From positions 3,112,933-3,176,932 of the forward strand of contig JXTC01000002.1 of the NCBI GenBank assembly GCA_002914845.1: a stretch of DNA of 64,000 nt, in the 5' to 3' direction. The position numbers and the translations under genes were made by a program. The DNA is from Trema orientale. Its lineage: Eukaryota; Streptophyta; Magnoliopsida; Rosales; Cannabaceae. Shown here one piece after another: positions 47,701 through 59,066 of the stretch (positions are counted from its first letter, which is position 1; each line of letters starts with the position of its first letter). The notes under the pieces are model-generated. The model did not search any database and had not been told where the DNA came from. It saw only the letters and a program-made list of their open reading frames with translations.

Positions 47701-49004
47701 TACAAGTACCTTTCTACGGCAGAGTCTTTCTTTTATAACCATGACTCCCCTATCAACGCTGCCTAGTTTCGTTTTGCTCTTGAAGATGTCGTACAGGAGT
47801 TGCTCTTGCAAACGAACCCGTTGACTAGGTTGATCCCAGTTCTCTCTAACATTTGCTAGAAAACTCCTTCCTTCAAAGCTATGATAAAATTCGTTAAACA
47901 TGGCTTTGGCAATGGTTGTCTTCCCCATTCCACCCATTCCCCAAATTCCTATCATACGAACATTATTATCTGATTCGATGGCCAACAAGGAACGCATTTC
48001 TTGTACTCGAAAATCGATTCCAACAGGGTAGAGTGCCACAAATAAGTAGGTGCTGTTCAGCTGCCTTGAAACCTCTTCAACAATCATCTTTATGAACTTA
48101 GCTTCATGCCTAGCACATACATTAAACTAAAACTTGAAATTCTTAAATAAGAACCGAAGTGGTTTTAACCTGTAATATTCACTAAAATTACGAATTGTTA
48201 AAAAGATTAAAGTTTAATTAAATTGTTCCAGTAAAAAGGTACGTTGATTAGTGTCAAGAGTGAATAAACCGCGTAAAACCATTCATAGCAAAGTAGAAAA
48301 GTACAATTGTTTTCTTGTAGGCCTTTGGGCATCAATGCTTAAAAACTTTTTTTTTCCTTCTGAAAAACTGAAAACTGTTTCTTACAGACTATATAAAGAG
48401 TTAATCTGTGGTTGAGAATTAATAAATTTGCAAATCTATATCATCGACCGTTAGATATGTATATCATAAAAGAATCAGTCAGTAATTACGTAACGTACCC
48501 ACCGGCAGTGTTTCTTAGATCCCAGCCAGACAGTTCCCCGGCTTCCTTAAGAGTATTTCTCCACAGCTTTATCTTATCCGAATCCGAGCCGAACCGCTCT
48601 TCATGTTTTCGAAAAGCTTCGGCGAAGCTCCCGGTCTGTTTTCTAACGTCCGAAGGATCGACGTTGTAGAAGACGGGCAAGACCACTTGTCGGAAGCTTC
48701 TCCTGCGCTCCATGATCTTAACCAGCTCGTCCAGGCACCACCTCGAATCTCCGTAGTTGGTCGAGAAGACGACGACGGAGACCCTTGACCCTTCGATTGC
48801 CCAAATGAGCTCCGCGCTAATGCTCTTGCCTCTCGGCAGTTCTTCATCGTCGATGAAGGCGTTGATGCCGGCTCTTTTAAGGGCTTCGTAGAGGTGGCCG
48901 GTGAAGTTCTTGCGGGTGTCTTCGCCCCTGAAGCTCAGGAACACGTCGTAGGTGAAGGCACTCGATGTGGATGATGATGAGGACAACAACGACGACGAGT
49001 TCAT
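44791..49004 (-). CDS. TIR-NBS-LRR immune receptor, TNL gene B (five exons)
   Basis: Exons 49004-48499, 48109-47008, 46870-46595, 46428-45511 and 45399-44791 join in frame to give about 1136 residues. TIR: TYDVFLSFRGEDTRK, catalytic Glu93 in WCLDELVKIM. NB-ARC: GMGGMGKTT, RRKVLVIVDDVDH, GSRIIITTRDEHLL, GLPLAL, FLDISCFF, MHD, all intact. LRRs in exons 3-4; C-JID in exon 5 with IPEWF, though the usual LPG before it reads LSR here. The C-terminal basic PKRLRH is kept, with a tail TDTAKE. Exons 2-4 have exactly the lengths of gene A, so the two are tandem duplicates. By eye the NB-ARC exon is about 87% and the TIR exon about 71% identical to A. The 111-base intron 4 is open in frame and could be retained. 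Confidence 0.93.
45400..45510 (-). other. Intron 4 of TNL gene B, frame-open, with (TG)n
   Basis: Bounded by GT (CAG/GTTATCTTT) and AG (TTTGTACAG), 111 bases long, a multiple of three and free of stops in frame. A (TG)n microsatellite in the middle would be read as alternating Cys-Val. The corresponding intron of gene A is 101 bases and not open. Confidence 0.85.
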
Positions 49005-49346
49005 CGCTGTGATGTATATATATATATATACAAGTCGTATGTTTGTTGTATAGTATAGCTATGCAGAGAGAACTATCAAACTGGCTCGCTCTTAGTCATT
49101 TAGCACAAGTTAAGGAGATCTCACTGGTTAGGGCCGGCGGCCAGAACAAAGTCGTCAACCTTACAGTTACAGCTTGGCTAGAATTAAAATATAAATGTTA
49201 GGTGATGATCTATGTCTGATTGTTATAGCGTGGACTCTCTCTATTTTTTTGTTTATTTATTTGTAAACTAGACTCAGAAGTCGGGGTGGATCATGTGCGA
49301 GGAACATTCTTTTTAATATTATTTAAGTTTTTTCTTTTAATGGTTA

Positions 49347-49374
<28 letters not shown>
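49005..49374. promoter_or_regulatory. Upstream region of TNL gene B
   Basis: A (TA)n run lies directly before the start codon (about 49013-49030). A single TTGAC core is present on the minus strand (GTCAAC near 49155). The W-box cluster seen upstream of gene A is absent. A (TTA)n microsatellite lies at about 49348-49378. Confidence 0.4.
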
Positions 49375-49379
<5 letters not shown>

Positions 49380-49383
49380 TTGG

Positions 49384-49960
49384 GATAAATTATTACTAAA
49401 ATACCTTTTGTTTTGAAAAAATGTGAAAAAAACCTTGTGTTTTTTAAAATTTAAAATAAGTATATTCTATTTAATGAAAATTATCACAAAAATATCATCT
49501 ATTTTTAAAAAGTGTGAAAAAAATCTTTGAAATATTAAAAATTCAAATTAAATACCTTCTATTTAAATTATTATATTATTTGTAATTTTTGACTAGTCAA
49601 AGGCTTCAAAATAATTAGTAAAATTAATATTTTACTCGTATTATATTATTTTAAAAAACACACCACACTTGAAAATAAAGAAAGAGAAAATACATAATAT
49701 CAAACCTCTTAAAAAAACTCTTCTCTCCATTGTTATGGCATAAATATAGAAAAAAAAATCTCAAATTTTTGAAAATTTATCAAAGAGAAAGTATTTATTT
49801 TGAATTTTATAATATAAGAATTTTTTCATACTCTTTTAAAATAGAGGATATTTTAGTAATAACTTTCTTTAAATAAAAGGTACTTATTTTGAATTTATAA
49901 AAAGTACAAAAACTTTTTCACAATTTTTCGAAACAGTGAGTATTTTAGTAATAATTACTC
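49384..49960. mobile_element. Mutator-like MITE with long TIRs and 9-bp target duplication
   Basis: The left end GATAAATTATTACTAAAATA and the right end on the minus strand GAGTAATTATTACTAAAATA open inverted repeats well over 100 bp long; each arm holds two sub-repeats of ACTAAAATA...GTGAAAAAA type about 100 bp apart. The perfect direct repeat TTATTTTGG (49375-49383 and 49961-49969) flanks the element. Long TIR plus 9-bp duplication points to the Mutator superfamily. It sits about 380 bp upstream of the TNL gene B start codon. Confidence 0.8.
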
Positions 49961-49969
49961 TTATTTTGG

Positions 49970-52339
49970 TGTTTTGGGGTGAGGTAGGGAATGACCGTAA
50001 AAAGAAAATAACATTGATAAATCATGATTCAAAGATTTGAATTGAATTTTTTTTTTCCCCTTCCATCGTTACACATTCGCTAAGTTCTTCCTCATTTTAA
50101 GTAGTAGTTACGCTTCACACGACCGACCGACATGATTAGTAATTAATTGTGAATAAGCCGACATGCACGATAACTAGGTACATCAAGCACAAAACAATAG
50201 GCACGATTAACAGTATTAGATTGCAAAAAATATTCTCAAACGAAATTCATATAAGATTTCTATAATATAAATTTGATTTAAAATTTTAAAATTTTAAAAA
50301 GTAAAATTAAGTAATTTCTACTTAAAGATAATCGAAGTTAAAATATTCGTTTACTATGTATATGTTTCTAGAATATTTTTATTTTATGGTTTTATAATAA
50401 TTTGTGCTTTATAATCTCAAAATTAAAATGGATATCAAATAAATATTTTTAAGAAGAACATGAAAAATAGTTAAAATAAATTTGGACTAAAATACTAATT
50501 GAGGCAAGTTTTATTGGTCCAAGATTCTCTTTTTTTTTTTTTTTTTTTGGCTCAAAATTTGGTCTAAGATTCTTGAGAGTATGAGTGAGCCTATAGAATG
50601 ACTAAGAAATAAATCCTAGTTTAGGCCAATTTATGTATAAATTTTATAGTAATTTAAACTTAAAAAATTGGACTAAAATAATAACTATTCAGAATAAAAT
50701 GTCAACAATGTGCATGATTATGGCACTAGAATAATACAGGTTCCAAAGTAGTATAAATTAGATAAGAATAGCATAATATCAAAAGAGAACACGACTCAGT
50801 AAAATGCCAAATTTAACACATTATTTCATCTTTTACTATAATCTAATTGTAAATGAAACATTCACAACTTATAATTATATAAAGATGGAATAGTTAATTT
50901 ACAATAAGTTGTAGTATTTGTCTATATATCTCAACGGGAATGATCTATCTCAAATCATAACAATGTCTGACTTTTAGAAACATTATTGAGTTATACAAGA
51001 ATTAAGGTTAAGTATTGTAACTCAATCTTTTTGTTATCACTAATTTAGTACTATGCATTTGAACTTTATACTCGTGTTGGTCGAACTTACTTTCATAACT
51101 ACTAACTTTTTGACTTACTGAAAGACTAGTTACATTGTTATATGAACTCAGATATCTTAGAAGATAAGATTTATTAATTAACAAGAACATCTTTCACAAA
51201 AAACGAACACCATGCCTTAATTATTACTATTCTAAGTTCTTTATATTGAAGATAATAATATATAACATGCAATATATAAGGATTTATAAAGACAATTATA
51301 ATAACTTTAAATAAAGTTAAAGTTACCAAAGGACTTTATTTTCAAAAAACTGTATGAGTTTGTCCACATATCACGAACTCCAGCAAAACAAAAACTTTGT
51401 TAACCTGATTCGCTTTCAACAAATGTGTACCATACAGTTTCCTAAAACTTATTCGTTTCATCCATTAGAATGCTTGAGTTTTTACAACCGTCAATTTTCC
51501 AGGATATAGCGACAAAAAGTAGCAAGTGAAGTACCAACACCTCCACTCTTACAAACTGGAAACATGTATAACTCTTTTCAATTAATGATTTCTAGAACTC
51601 GAATATCGAAAAAATTAGAACTAGAAACTAATTGCTAAAATACTCAAACAAAGCTAGCTGCTAGAGAGAGAATGAATTTGATTATTTGGTAGTTTAAGAA
51701 CCACTCCTATGGAATACACCAGTTGATAGTTAAGAAAGTAAAGAATCAAATTGATTTTCTTCCTGTACAAGTTCTATAAATCATGACCTGTTATAGAAAA
51801 ATAGTTAAGATAAAGTGCTTTTAGTAATTGTGTATGTTATGGAGCCCTAGTATTGTTTCATCACATCAGAGTCATCACCTCATAATGAGTCTCACTCTAG
51901 CTCTTACATAATGAAGGATTTTATTCTGATTACACAAAAGTGTTTGTACATAGCACGTCTTGTAGCTCCTAGGTTACTAGAGGAAAACAATGGAACTTAG
52001 GACAAACATGTGCATTTTTTTAATTATCAAATTTACTTTTTGAGCAATATAAATTCAATAAATTGATTCTAAGTTCTAACTTGAATTGTACAAGTCACGG
52101 AATGAAAAGGGGAGTTGCAATGGTGTTATTTAAGTTAAAAGTTTAGCTTTATATAATTTGATGGAATCACTTTTTTGACAAAAAACAACATTGAAATGTG
52201 GCACATTTCTAGGCTCACATCTGACTTAGCGGCTGAAGGGAAGTCTATTTTTACCATTCCTCAAAAAAAAAAAAAAAAAGAAACGAAAAAAAAAAGGTGA
52301 AGTGGACTTCCATTTTATAGGGAAAGAGGAAACCCATTA
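49970..52339. other. Non-coding interval, nothing recognised
   Basis: AT-rich, with a poly-T run near 50530 and a poly-A run near 52265-52280. The only ORF of note (51008-51190, minus) resembles no protein I know. Confidence 0.4.
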
Positions 52340-54205
52340 TTTTAGCATCAAACATGGACTCAACTAAATCCAATCCCCTCATTTTCTCAACCCGAGTAAT
52401 CTCTTGGAAGCAAGGGCTTTTTTCGGCTGGAGGACTTGAGGTGTTAATTAAAGCCGTGCTTCAAGCAATACCAACCTATTTTATGAGTATCTTTCGGGCT
52501 TTAAGCAATACCAACCTATATTATGAGTATCTTTTGTATTCCTGAAACTCTTTGTAGTGATATCTAGTCCCTTTTCTCATCCTTTCGGCGAAGTTCAAAT
52601 AATGGAGCTAGAAAAGTAGCTTGGATTAAATGATAGACAATTTGCAAACCGAAAAGTATGGGTGGTCTTGGCTTCCGAGACACTGGGATGTTTAATCAAG
52701 CTTTATTAGCTAAACAAGCTTAGAGAATTCTTAATAACCCAGATTCTCTTGCTGCGAAGGTCCTCGAAGGGAAATATTTTTCGAATAACTCCTTTTTGGA
52801 TTCAGGTGACAAGAATGGGAGTTCTTAGTTCTGGAAAAGCATTTTATGGGGAAAATCTCTCTTGTAAAAAGGACTTAGGTGGAGAGTGGGAAATGGTGCT
52901 TCGATTAAGGTCTTCAAGGATCCTTGGCTAAATAGACCATCTATTTTCTGGCCTATCTTTGTACCATTCGATGAAGATTTGTGGGTAAAGGACTTGAATT
53001 ATATCCGGGTTATTGGAACTCAGTGTTGATCAATCAACATTTCCTCCCTAATGATGTGGTAGCTATTCTTTATGTCCTTCTCAGTTTGTCTAATGTCCCA
53101 GATAAGTTGTTTTGGCATTATGAGAAGTCGAAGAAATACTCTGTTAAGTCTAGTTACCGAACAACCCTTTATGCTTCATTGGAAGCCAATGACTCCGGCT
53201 GTGGAAAATTGAGGAAATGGTAGACTCATTTGTGAATTATCAAATTCTCCCCAAAGTCAAGATATTTATGTGACGTTTATTCCATGGTGGTCTCCCAGTT
53301 ACTATCAATCTCATTCATCATCATATAATGGTGGAACCGTTATGTTATTTGTGGAAGAAAGAGACTAAAATTCTATCTCATTATTTCTTTAGTGTAGGCA
53401 TCTTGCACGCCTCTGGACTTTTCTTGGTTGTTAGAATCTTATATGCAATTGTAATACAACCTTGGTCGAGGATGTTTCTTTTTTTTTTAAAAAAAAAAAA
53501 TTTCAGACCCAATCAAAGCCATACTTTGAACTAAGTTGTATCATACTATGGTCCATTTGGAATCGAAGGAATGTTTATTTCCATGATGGCTATCTACGTG
53601 ATGCTTTGGAGTTAATAGATTTTGCTCAGATGTTCCTTGGTGAGTTTCAGAATTCTAAGTATGCTGGTGCGTAACCCACTATCCTACTCATGGTCTCGTC
53701 CTTCTAACAACTTGAAGCTCAATACAAATGCTACTGTTTGGTCCGGGGTTCGGAGTTTTGGTTGTGGTGGGGTGATTCATGAGTCTTTTGGTTTGGTTCT
53801 TGCCTGTTCGTCTTGTTTTCTTCCTAGTTTGGATGATATTGAAATTTGTGAATTCTTGGCTCTGAGAGAAGGAATTAAGCTGACTATAGACTTTGGTTGT
53901 ATCCTGGATGAGATCGAGTCTGATTCCTTTGCTGCTGTCAATATTATTTTGAAGCATAAGCCTTGTTCTGTTGTCGCTTCTTTAATTAGTAATATTTTTG
54001 TTTTTATTTCTTCTGTTGGCTATGGTATGTGTTGTCATGTTTCCCATCAAGAAATATGGTGGTCCATGAACTGACTCAATTTGTAATTCTTTCTAAATGT
54101 GATAGAATATAGGGTGACTCTTGTCCATATTTTATCTCTCGTTATGTAATTATCGATCTTCAGCTGTAATGAATCCTATTTTCTTTCCAAAAAAATGAAC
54201 TCATT
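52340..54205 (+). pseudogene. Decayed L1-type LINE 3' part: RT end, zf-RVT and RNase H
   Basis: Segments in several frames match the end of a plant LINE ORF2. Near 52390, [29 protein letters not shown] is the post-RT stretch (as in WK...[18 protein letters not shown]). MGGLGFRDTGMFNQALLAKQA follows at about 52660. Near 53110, DKLFWHYEKSKKYSVKSSYR is the lead-in to zf-RVT. At 53700-54000 an RNase H (RVT_3) domain shows LNTNATV, CEFLALREGIKL and IESDSFAAV; its first catalytic Asp reads Asn. The pieces are split by several frameshifts and stops. Immediately after the first segment a 35-bp block (AGCAATACCAACCTAT...) is duplicated. The 3' end lies near GAATCCTATTTTCTTTCC plus a short A run at about 54190-54196. 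The element is 5'-truncated and dead. Confidence 0.85.
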
Positions 54206-54730
54206 TATAAATTTTATCAAAAGTAACCCTTATTTTTATGTCACCTATCTAACTTTATCTAAATAGATTATAATATCCTAAATTTCCTTGTGACACATGC
54301 TCCTCACATGGTTATAAGAGCTAATAATAGTTAATTCCGCAACATTTAATATTTGTGTTACATTTGTATGTTGTTTTCATCATTTAAATCGTTAATTTAT
54401 TATTGTTATTAACTTTCACTTGTAAATTATTTTTTATTTAATTTAGAAAAGTAATCTACGACTTAGTGTTTAGCACACTTTTTATTATACATTTATATAT
54501 ATATAAGAACTTGATTATATTTTGTGAGGTAAAGCTAAAATGCCAATTCTTGTAATATTAAAGGAATTATAATCAAATGAACATAATGGTGATTATACGT
54601 TGAGCAAAGTGCATTTTACGAACAAGAAAACTTAGAAAGCTCGAAATCGAGGTAAATAACGTTGTTCTTGTAATGTAAGAATTATATATTTATGTGAATT
54701 TACGGAATCCTTACATTATATAGATATATA
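54206..54730. other. Non-coding interval, nothing recognised
   Basis: AT-rich spacer between the LINE and the MITE cluster. Confidence 0.4.
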
Positions 54731-54974
54731 TGGTTCCCAATCTAGTAGGTATTTTTTTACCTATCCATAGGTATTTTTTTTTAGCCGTTGGATCAATGAT
54801 CTAACGGTTATCATAATTTGAGTAGTTGGAAAAATGATAATAAAAATAAAGACTCATTATTTAAATGATTTTTTCTCTCCTCCTTCTACCATGAAAAGAC
54901 GTGCATAACCAATTTTAATTGGCCAAACGACACCTATAGATAGGTTAAAAAAAATAACTACTAGAATGGTGCCC
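54731..54974. mobile_element. MITE family D copy 1, in a TA-rich microsatellite context
   Basis: Inverted ends: GGTTCCCAATCTAGTAGGTA on the left, and GGGCACCATTCTAGTAGTTA on the minus strand of the right. Next come TTTTACCTATC-ATAGGT blocks. The flanks are ATATATAT on both sides. Confidence 0.7.
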
Positions 54975-55441
54975 TATATATATGTTGGACTTACTTGAGA
55001 AATATGATAGTTGCAATAGGTCTTGCGAACAAATATGCACAAGCTACTACGAACAAAATCTGCACAAGTAACAAATAAATGTGAATGGTGGTCGAGACAT
55101 AGTGAACACTGTCTGTAAGGAAAGATTCCACTCCTCTCAAACGATATCCGGGTATATCACAAGTTTCATGGTGATCCTTCCTGCAGGATACAATGACCAA
55201 ACTCATCTAAAAGTGCACTCCCAAAGACGAGTGATGAACAACGATCTCATGAAAACATGTCTCTAAGAATAATAGACATTAAGCCACTCTCTACTTTTTT
55301 CTCTTACTTGTACACATATTAAGTACAACTTAACTCTCACTTCTTCTACGTATAAGCCGCTCAATACTTGTTTAAACCTCACTTTTTAATCACATGAGAG
55401 AAGCAACACACACACGCACACACGCACACACATATATATAT

Positions 55442-55615
55442 ACATCGGATCTAGTATAATAGGTATTTTTTTTATTTACTATCAGTAGATACATTAATTT
55501 TGACCATTAAATTTCATTCTAATAGATACAAATAAAAATGGTATCATTTAAATTACATTGAATCTAACGGTCAAAATTGATGTACCTATCGATAGTGAGT
55601 AATATACATAGGTAT
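55442..55615. mobile_element. MITE family E copy 1
   Basis: The arms pair: ATAGGTATTTTTTTTATTTA with GATACATTAATTTTGACC on the left, against GGTCAAAATTGATGTACC on the right. The left flank is an ACACATATATATATACAT run. The right end abuts the family D relic at 55616. Confidence 0.6.
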
Positions 55616-55798
55616 TGTTTTGGCTAATGAAAATTTATTATGCATATTTTTTTTATAATAAAAAGTAAGAGAGAAATAGTATTAATAATACACGTCTTTT
55701 TATGCACCTCATTATAGCCATTGGATCATCATTAGATGATAATCTAACGATCAAAAAAAACCCTACACATACGTAAAAAAAATACTTATTAGATTGGC
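55616..55798. mobile_element. MITE family D copy 3, diverged
   Basis: Shares TTTTGGC-AAT, GAGAGAAA, CACGTCTTTTTATG, CCATTGGATCATC and TTAGATTGGCAAT blocks with the other family D copies. It is followed by (TA)n. Confidence 0.5.
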
Positions 55799-55839
55799 AA
55801 TTATATATATATATAGTTCCTTATATATCTATATATATG

Positions 55840-56075
55840 AGCACCAATCCAGTAGGCATTTTTTTTACTTATCTATAGGTATTATTTTGGCCAATTAAAA
55901 TTAGTCACACACGACTTTTCATGATAAAAGGAGGAGAGAAAAAAATATTAAATAATGAGTATTTATTTTTGTTCTTATTTGTTTCAAATACTCAAATTAT
56001 GGTAGCCGTTGGACCAACGTGACTAAAAAAAATACCTATAGATAGGTAAAAAAAATACCTAGTAGATTGGCAACC
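55840..56075. mobile_element. MITE family D copy 2, opposite orientation
   Basis: Read on the minus strand it matches copy 1 nearly block for block (AATCTACTAGGTATTTTTTT, ACCTATCTATAGGT, GTTGG-CCAACGG, TAATTTGAGTA, CTCTCCTCCTTTTA, AATTTTAATTGGCCAAA). It is bounded by (TA)n on both sides. Confidence 0.7.
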
Positions 56076-56092
56076 TATATATATATATAGGA

Positions 56093-56287
56093 AACTAGTA
56101 CATGAGCCTTTTTTTAATTCACTATAGGTACGTACATCAATTTTAATAGTTCAATCTAACAGTTATAAATATAAATGCTATTATTTAATTCACATTAGAA
56201 CTTGTTCCAATGTAATTAATTATAAATGGTCAAAATTGATGTTTCCATCGATAGCAAATATAAAAAATACCTATTGTACTAGCTTCC
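56093..56287. mobile_element. MITE family E copy 2
   Basis: Left blocks CACTATAGGTACGTACATCA and ATTTTAATAG; right blocks GGTCAAAATTGATGTTTCC and ATACCTATTGTACTAG. Same architecture as 55442-55615, and flanked by ATATATATA and TATATATAAG. Confidence 0.6.
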
Positions 56288-58499
56288 TTATATATAAGAT
56301 TGCTGCCCACATTAGTTTCCTAATACTTTTAGGATTTTCCAAATAACTAGAGTGGCCTCACCATAATATAATATTTAATATTTTGGAATTCTTAAATAGA
56401 AAATACAATAATTTATATATAATTCTGTTATGCATGAAGTATAAACATGTAGTATATTTATGCCTGATGAGTATTGATGAATAGGATGTGGTGAGTTAGT
56501 ACCCTAATATGTTATATGGTTCCTTTAGGGACAAAATGGTTCCTCCAAGAACACTTTGATAGCTGTGTAGAGAGGATCTCTATTGTACACAAAGGAGATA
56601 TTTTAGGGCTAGAGACCTTCATATGACGGCTCATGCTATGTTATATGTTCTCTGAGTGATTCAATATGCAATTCATGATTTTGTCACGCAATACAATATA
56701 TATAGGGATCCCAATCATACGTTTATCTGTTCTTTGTTATGTACACTTTGCATATGCATTCGTTACTTATTGAGTTTTTATACTCATGCATATTCTTACA
56801 TTGTATTGGATATTTATTGATATTTGAATTTGGAGGAGTGTTGACTTCCTTACCATAGTTTGTGTATATAAGTATTTTGACGATGTGGCTTTTTGATAAA
56901 AGATTTTATATCTATTTTTTAGTATGTATATATTACGTATGATTGTATGAGAGGCCTACTAAGTTTGTGTGTATATACGTATGTTACACTATATGTATAT
57001 TATGATTGGAGTTTCATTTATATTCTAAGAAGTTTGAAAGGTTTTAATTCTACACTATTTTATTAGTCCCAATTCGTGTATCGTCTCTCAATTTTACTAG
57101 AAAGTCATAAAATTACTCACACGTATGTTTGTGAAATTGTGATATGTTACATAAATATCCAAATATGCTTTATAAACCATGCCCACTCAACTTTTTCATC
57201 AACTTTCTCCACAAATATTTATCGTAATTGAAGTAGTCATCAAATATGGTGTTTCAATCTTATATAGGATATTTTGAACTTAAGTATTGTCTTTTCAACT
57301 GCAGTCAAGTTTTTAATAGTGATGGGGAAGCGAGGGCAAATGAATTCCAAAAATTTTCATTTAAAAAAGATCTAATTTTGTAAATAATTTATACTTTCTC
57401 CCTTAATTGATAATGAACTTTAATAATGTCATTTTATATTTTTGGACGTAAAAACTAGCTTACTATTTGCAGTTACTTAAGCTAATGGATTTTTGAATAG
57501 GAAAGTAGAACTGATTTATAGTGTACAATGGTTTACAATTTTTTTTTTTCAAAAAAAAAAAAAAACTCACGTTTATTGATAGTTTATACTTTTAATAACA
57601 AAGTAAATCTTTCTCCGTAGCCTATGACAGTTTACATTTTTCAGGGAAAAAATGTATGTTGATAGATTGAAAGGCAATATAGGCTTTACTCACTTGAAAA
57701 GTAGTAATAAATAAAGAAAAATATATAATATAGTATTTATTTTTAAATACCAATTAAAAGTGGTGTGCAACCCACTTTTAACAAGCAAAACAAAGTAAAG
57801 TAGACTATATTTTTTGTAAGATAATCTTAAGAAAAAGGTCATTTTGAGATAGAACTCAAACCTCAAAGAGCTACGATATTTCTCTTCCTCGTGCCATTGA
57901 TGAGCTCGAGCCAAGAAATTGGGAAAAATGACATTATGAAAAAATTTAATGTATGAAATAACTTTTCAAAAAATTTAATTAGCAAAATGACTTTCTTCCT
58001 TTAAAAAAAATGAAAAATTAGTTTAATAAAAATTAGTTAAGATTAGTGTTAGATTAATAATTAGATTAGTATTGCTGACTTGGAATTAAAAAAAAATTAA
58101 AAACTAAATTGGAAAAAAAAACTTATCTTCTCTTTGACATCCTCTCTCTCTCTCTTTTCTTCTCCTGAAGCTAAAAAAAAAAGGATTCATTCTCTTCAAT
58201 CATGCATTGATTCCATTTTCTCAGACAACAACCCATCTACCCAAAGATCTCACAAAAATTGTGAATTGTCTCAAGTGTCATATTTCATTGCATTACATAT
58301 AAGGAGAAACAAAAATGAAAAGGTTAGTTAGTTAGATCAATTTATTCTTGCTTTTAAGTTATTGTTTATATATTTATTTGGTAATGTAGAAGTATTTTTC
58401 ATTTAAAACTATAATTTTGTGGAAAATAAATGAGTTTAGAGATTAAAAAAAATGTTGGAGTAGTCGAACAACAAAGGTTGAGGATGAACTATAATTTAT
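56288..58499. other. Non-coding interval, nothing recognised
   Basis: AT-rich. A T-run/A-run pair at 57538-57565 can form a hairpin. ORFs at 57690-57914 and 58134-58331 are unsupported. Confidence 0.4.
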
Positions 58500-58539
58500 T
58501 AACTATATGTAGTTAAAGACGATCGAATGGTCCCTCTAT

Positions 58540-58780
58540 TATTACTATAGTCGCTCAAGCATAAAAATAGTCAATGGTTTATGCTTGAGGGGCCTTTAGC
58601 GACCTTAAAGGTCGTTCTGTTTTCACTAAGATCGCTCAAGCATAAACCCGGTTGCTCAGGTTGAACAACCTATCATTCATCTTCAAGGTCACCATGTTAT
58701 TTATATAGTTGCTCAAGCATAAAAATGGTCTCATTTATCTTCAAGGTCGCTCCGACATAAAGAGGGTTACTTAATACTAC
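58540..58780. repeat. Repeats of GTCGCTCAAGCATAAA
   Basis: The word GTCGCTCAAGCATAAAA or a close variant occurs at about 58550, 58634 and 58718, roughly 84 bp apart, with a degraded form at 58752. An inverted copy TTTATGCTTGAGG at about 58578 can form a hairpin with the first. It lies just upstream of the MULE transposase relic and may be its subterminal repeat region. Confidence 0.65.
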
Positions 58781-59066
58781 TTGGCTAATATGAAAATTTT
58801 TAATAATGTCATTTATTCTAATTATATTTATAATTTAATTTTTTAAATACCTGTCTATATTTTCGTAGAAGCAATGGTGAATGGAAGAAGAAGGAAAACG
58901 ACAGTTGAGAATGGTTTGGAAATAGTTTTACTAAAGGTTTTATAGTTGACAGGAGTATCAAGTTTCTTGAATTAATGAACAAAATTTACAATAGAGCACA
59001 TACCGACCAAAGTGTATATAATATTAAGATAACACATAAGATCACTAGTGATATTCATAATAAGAC

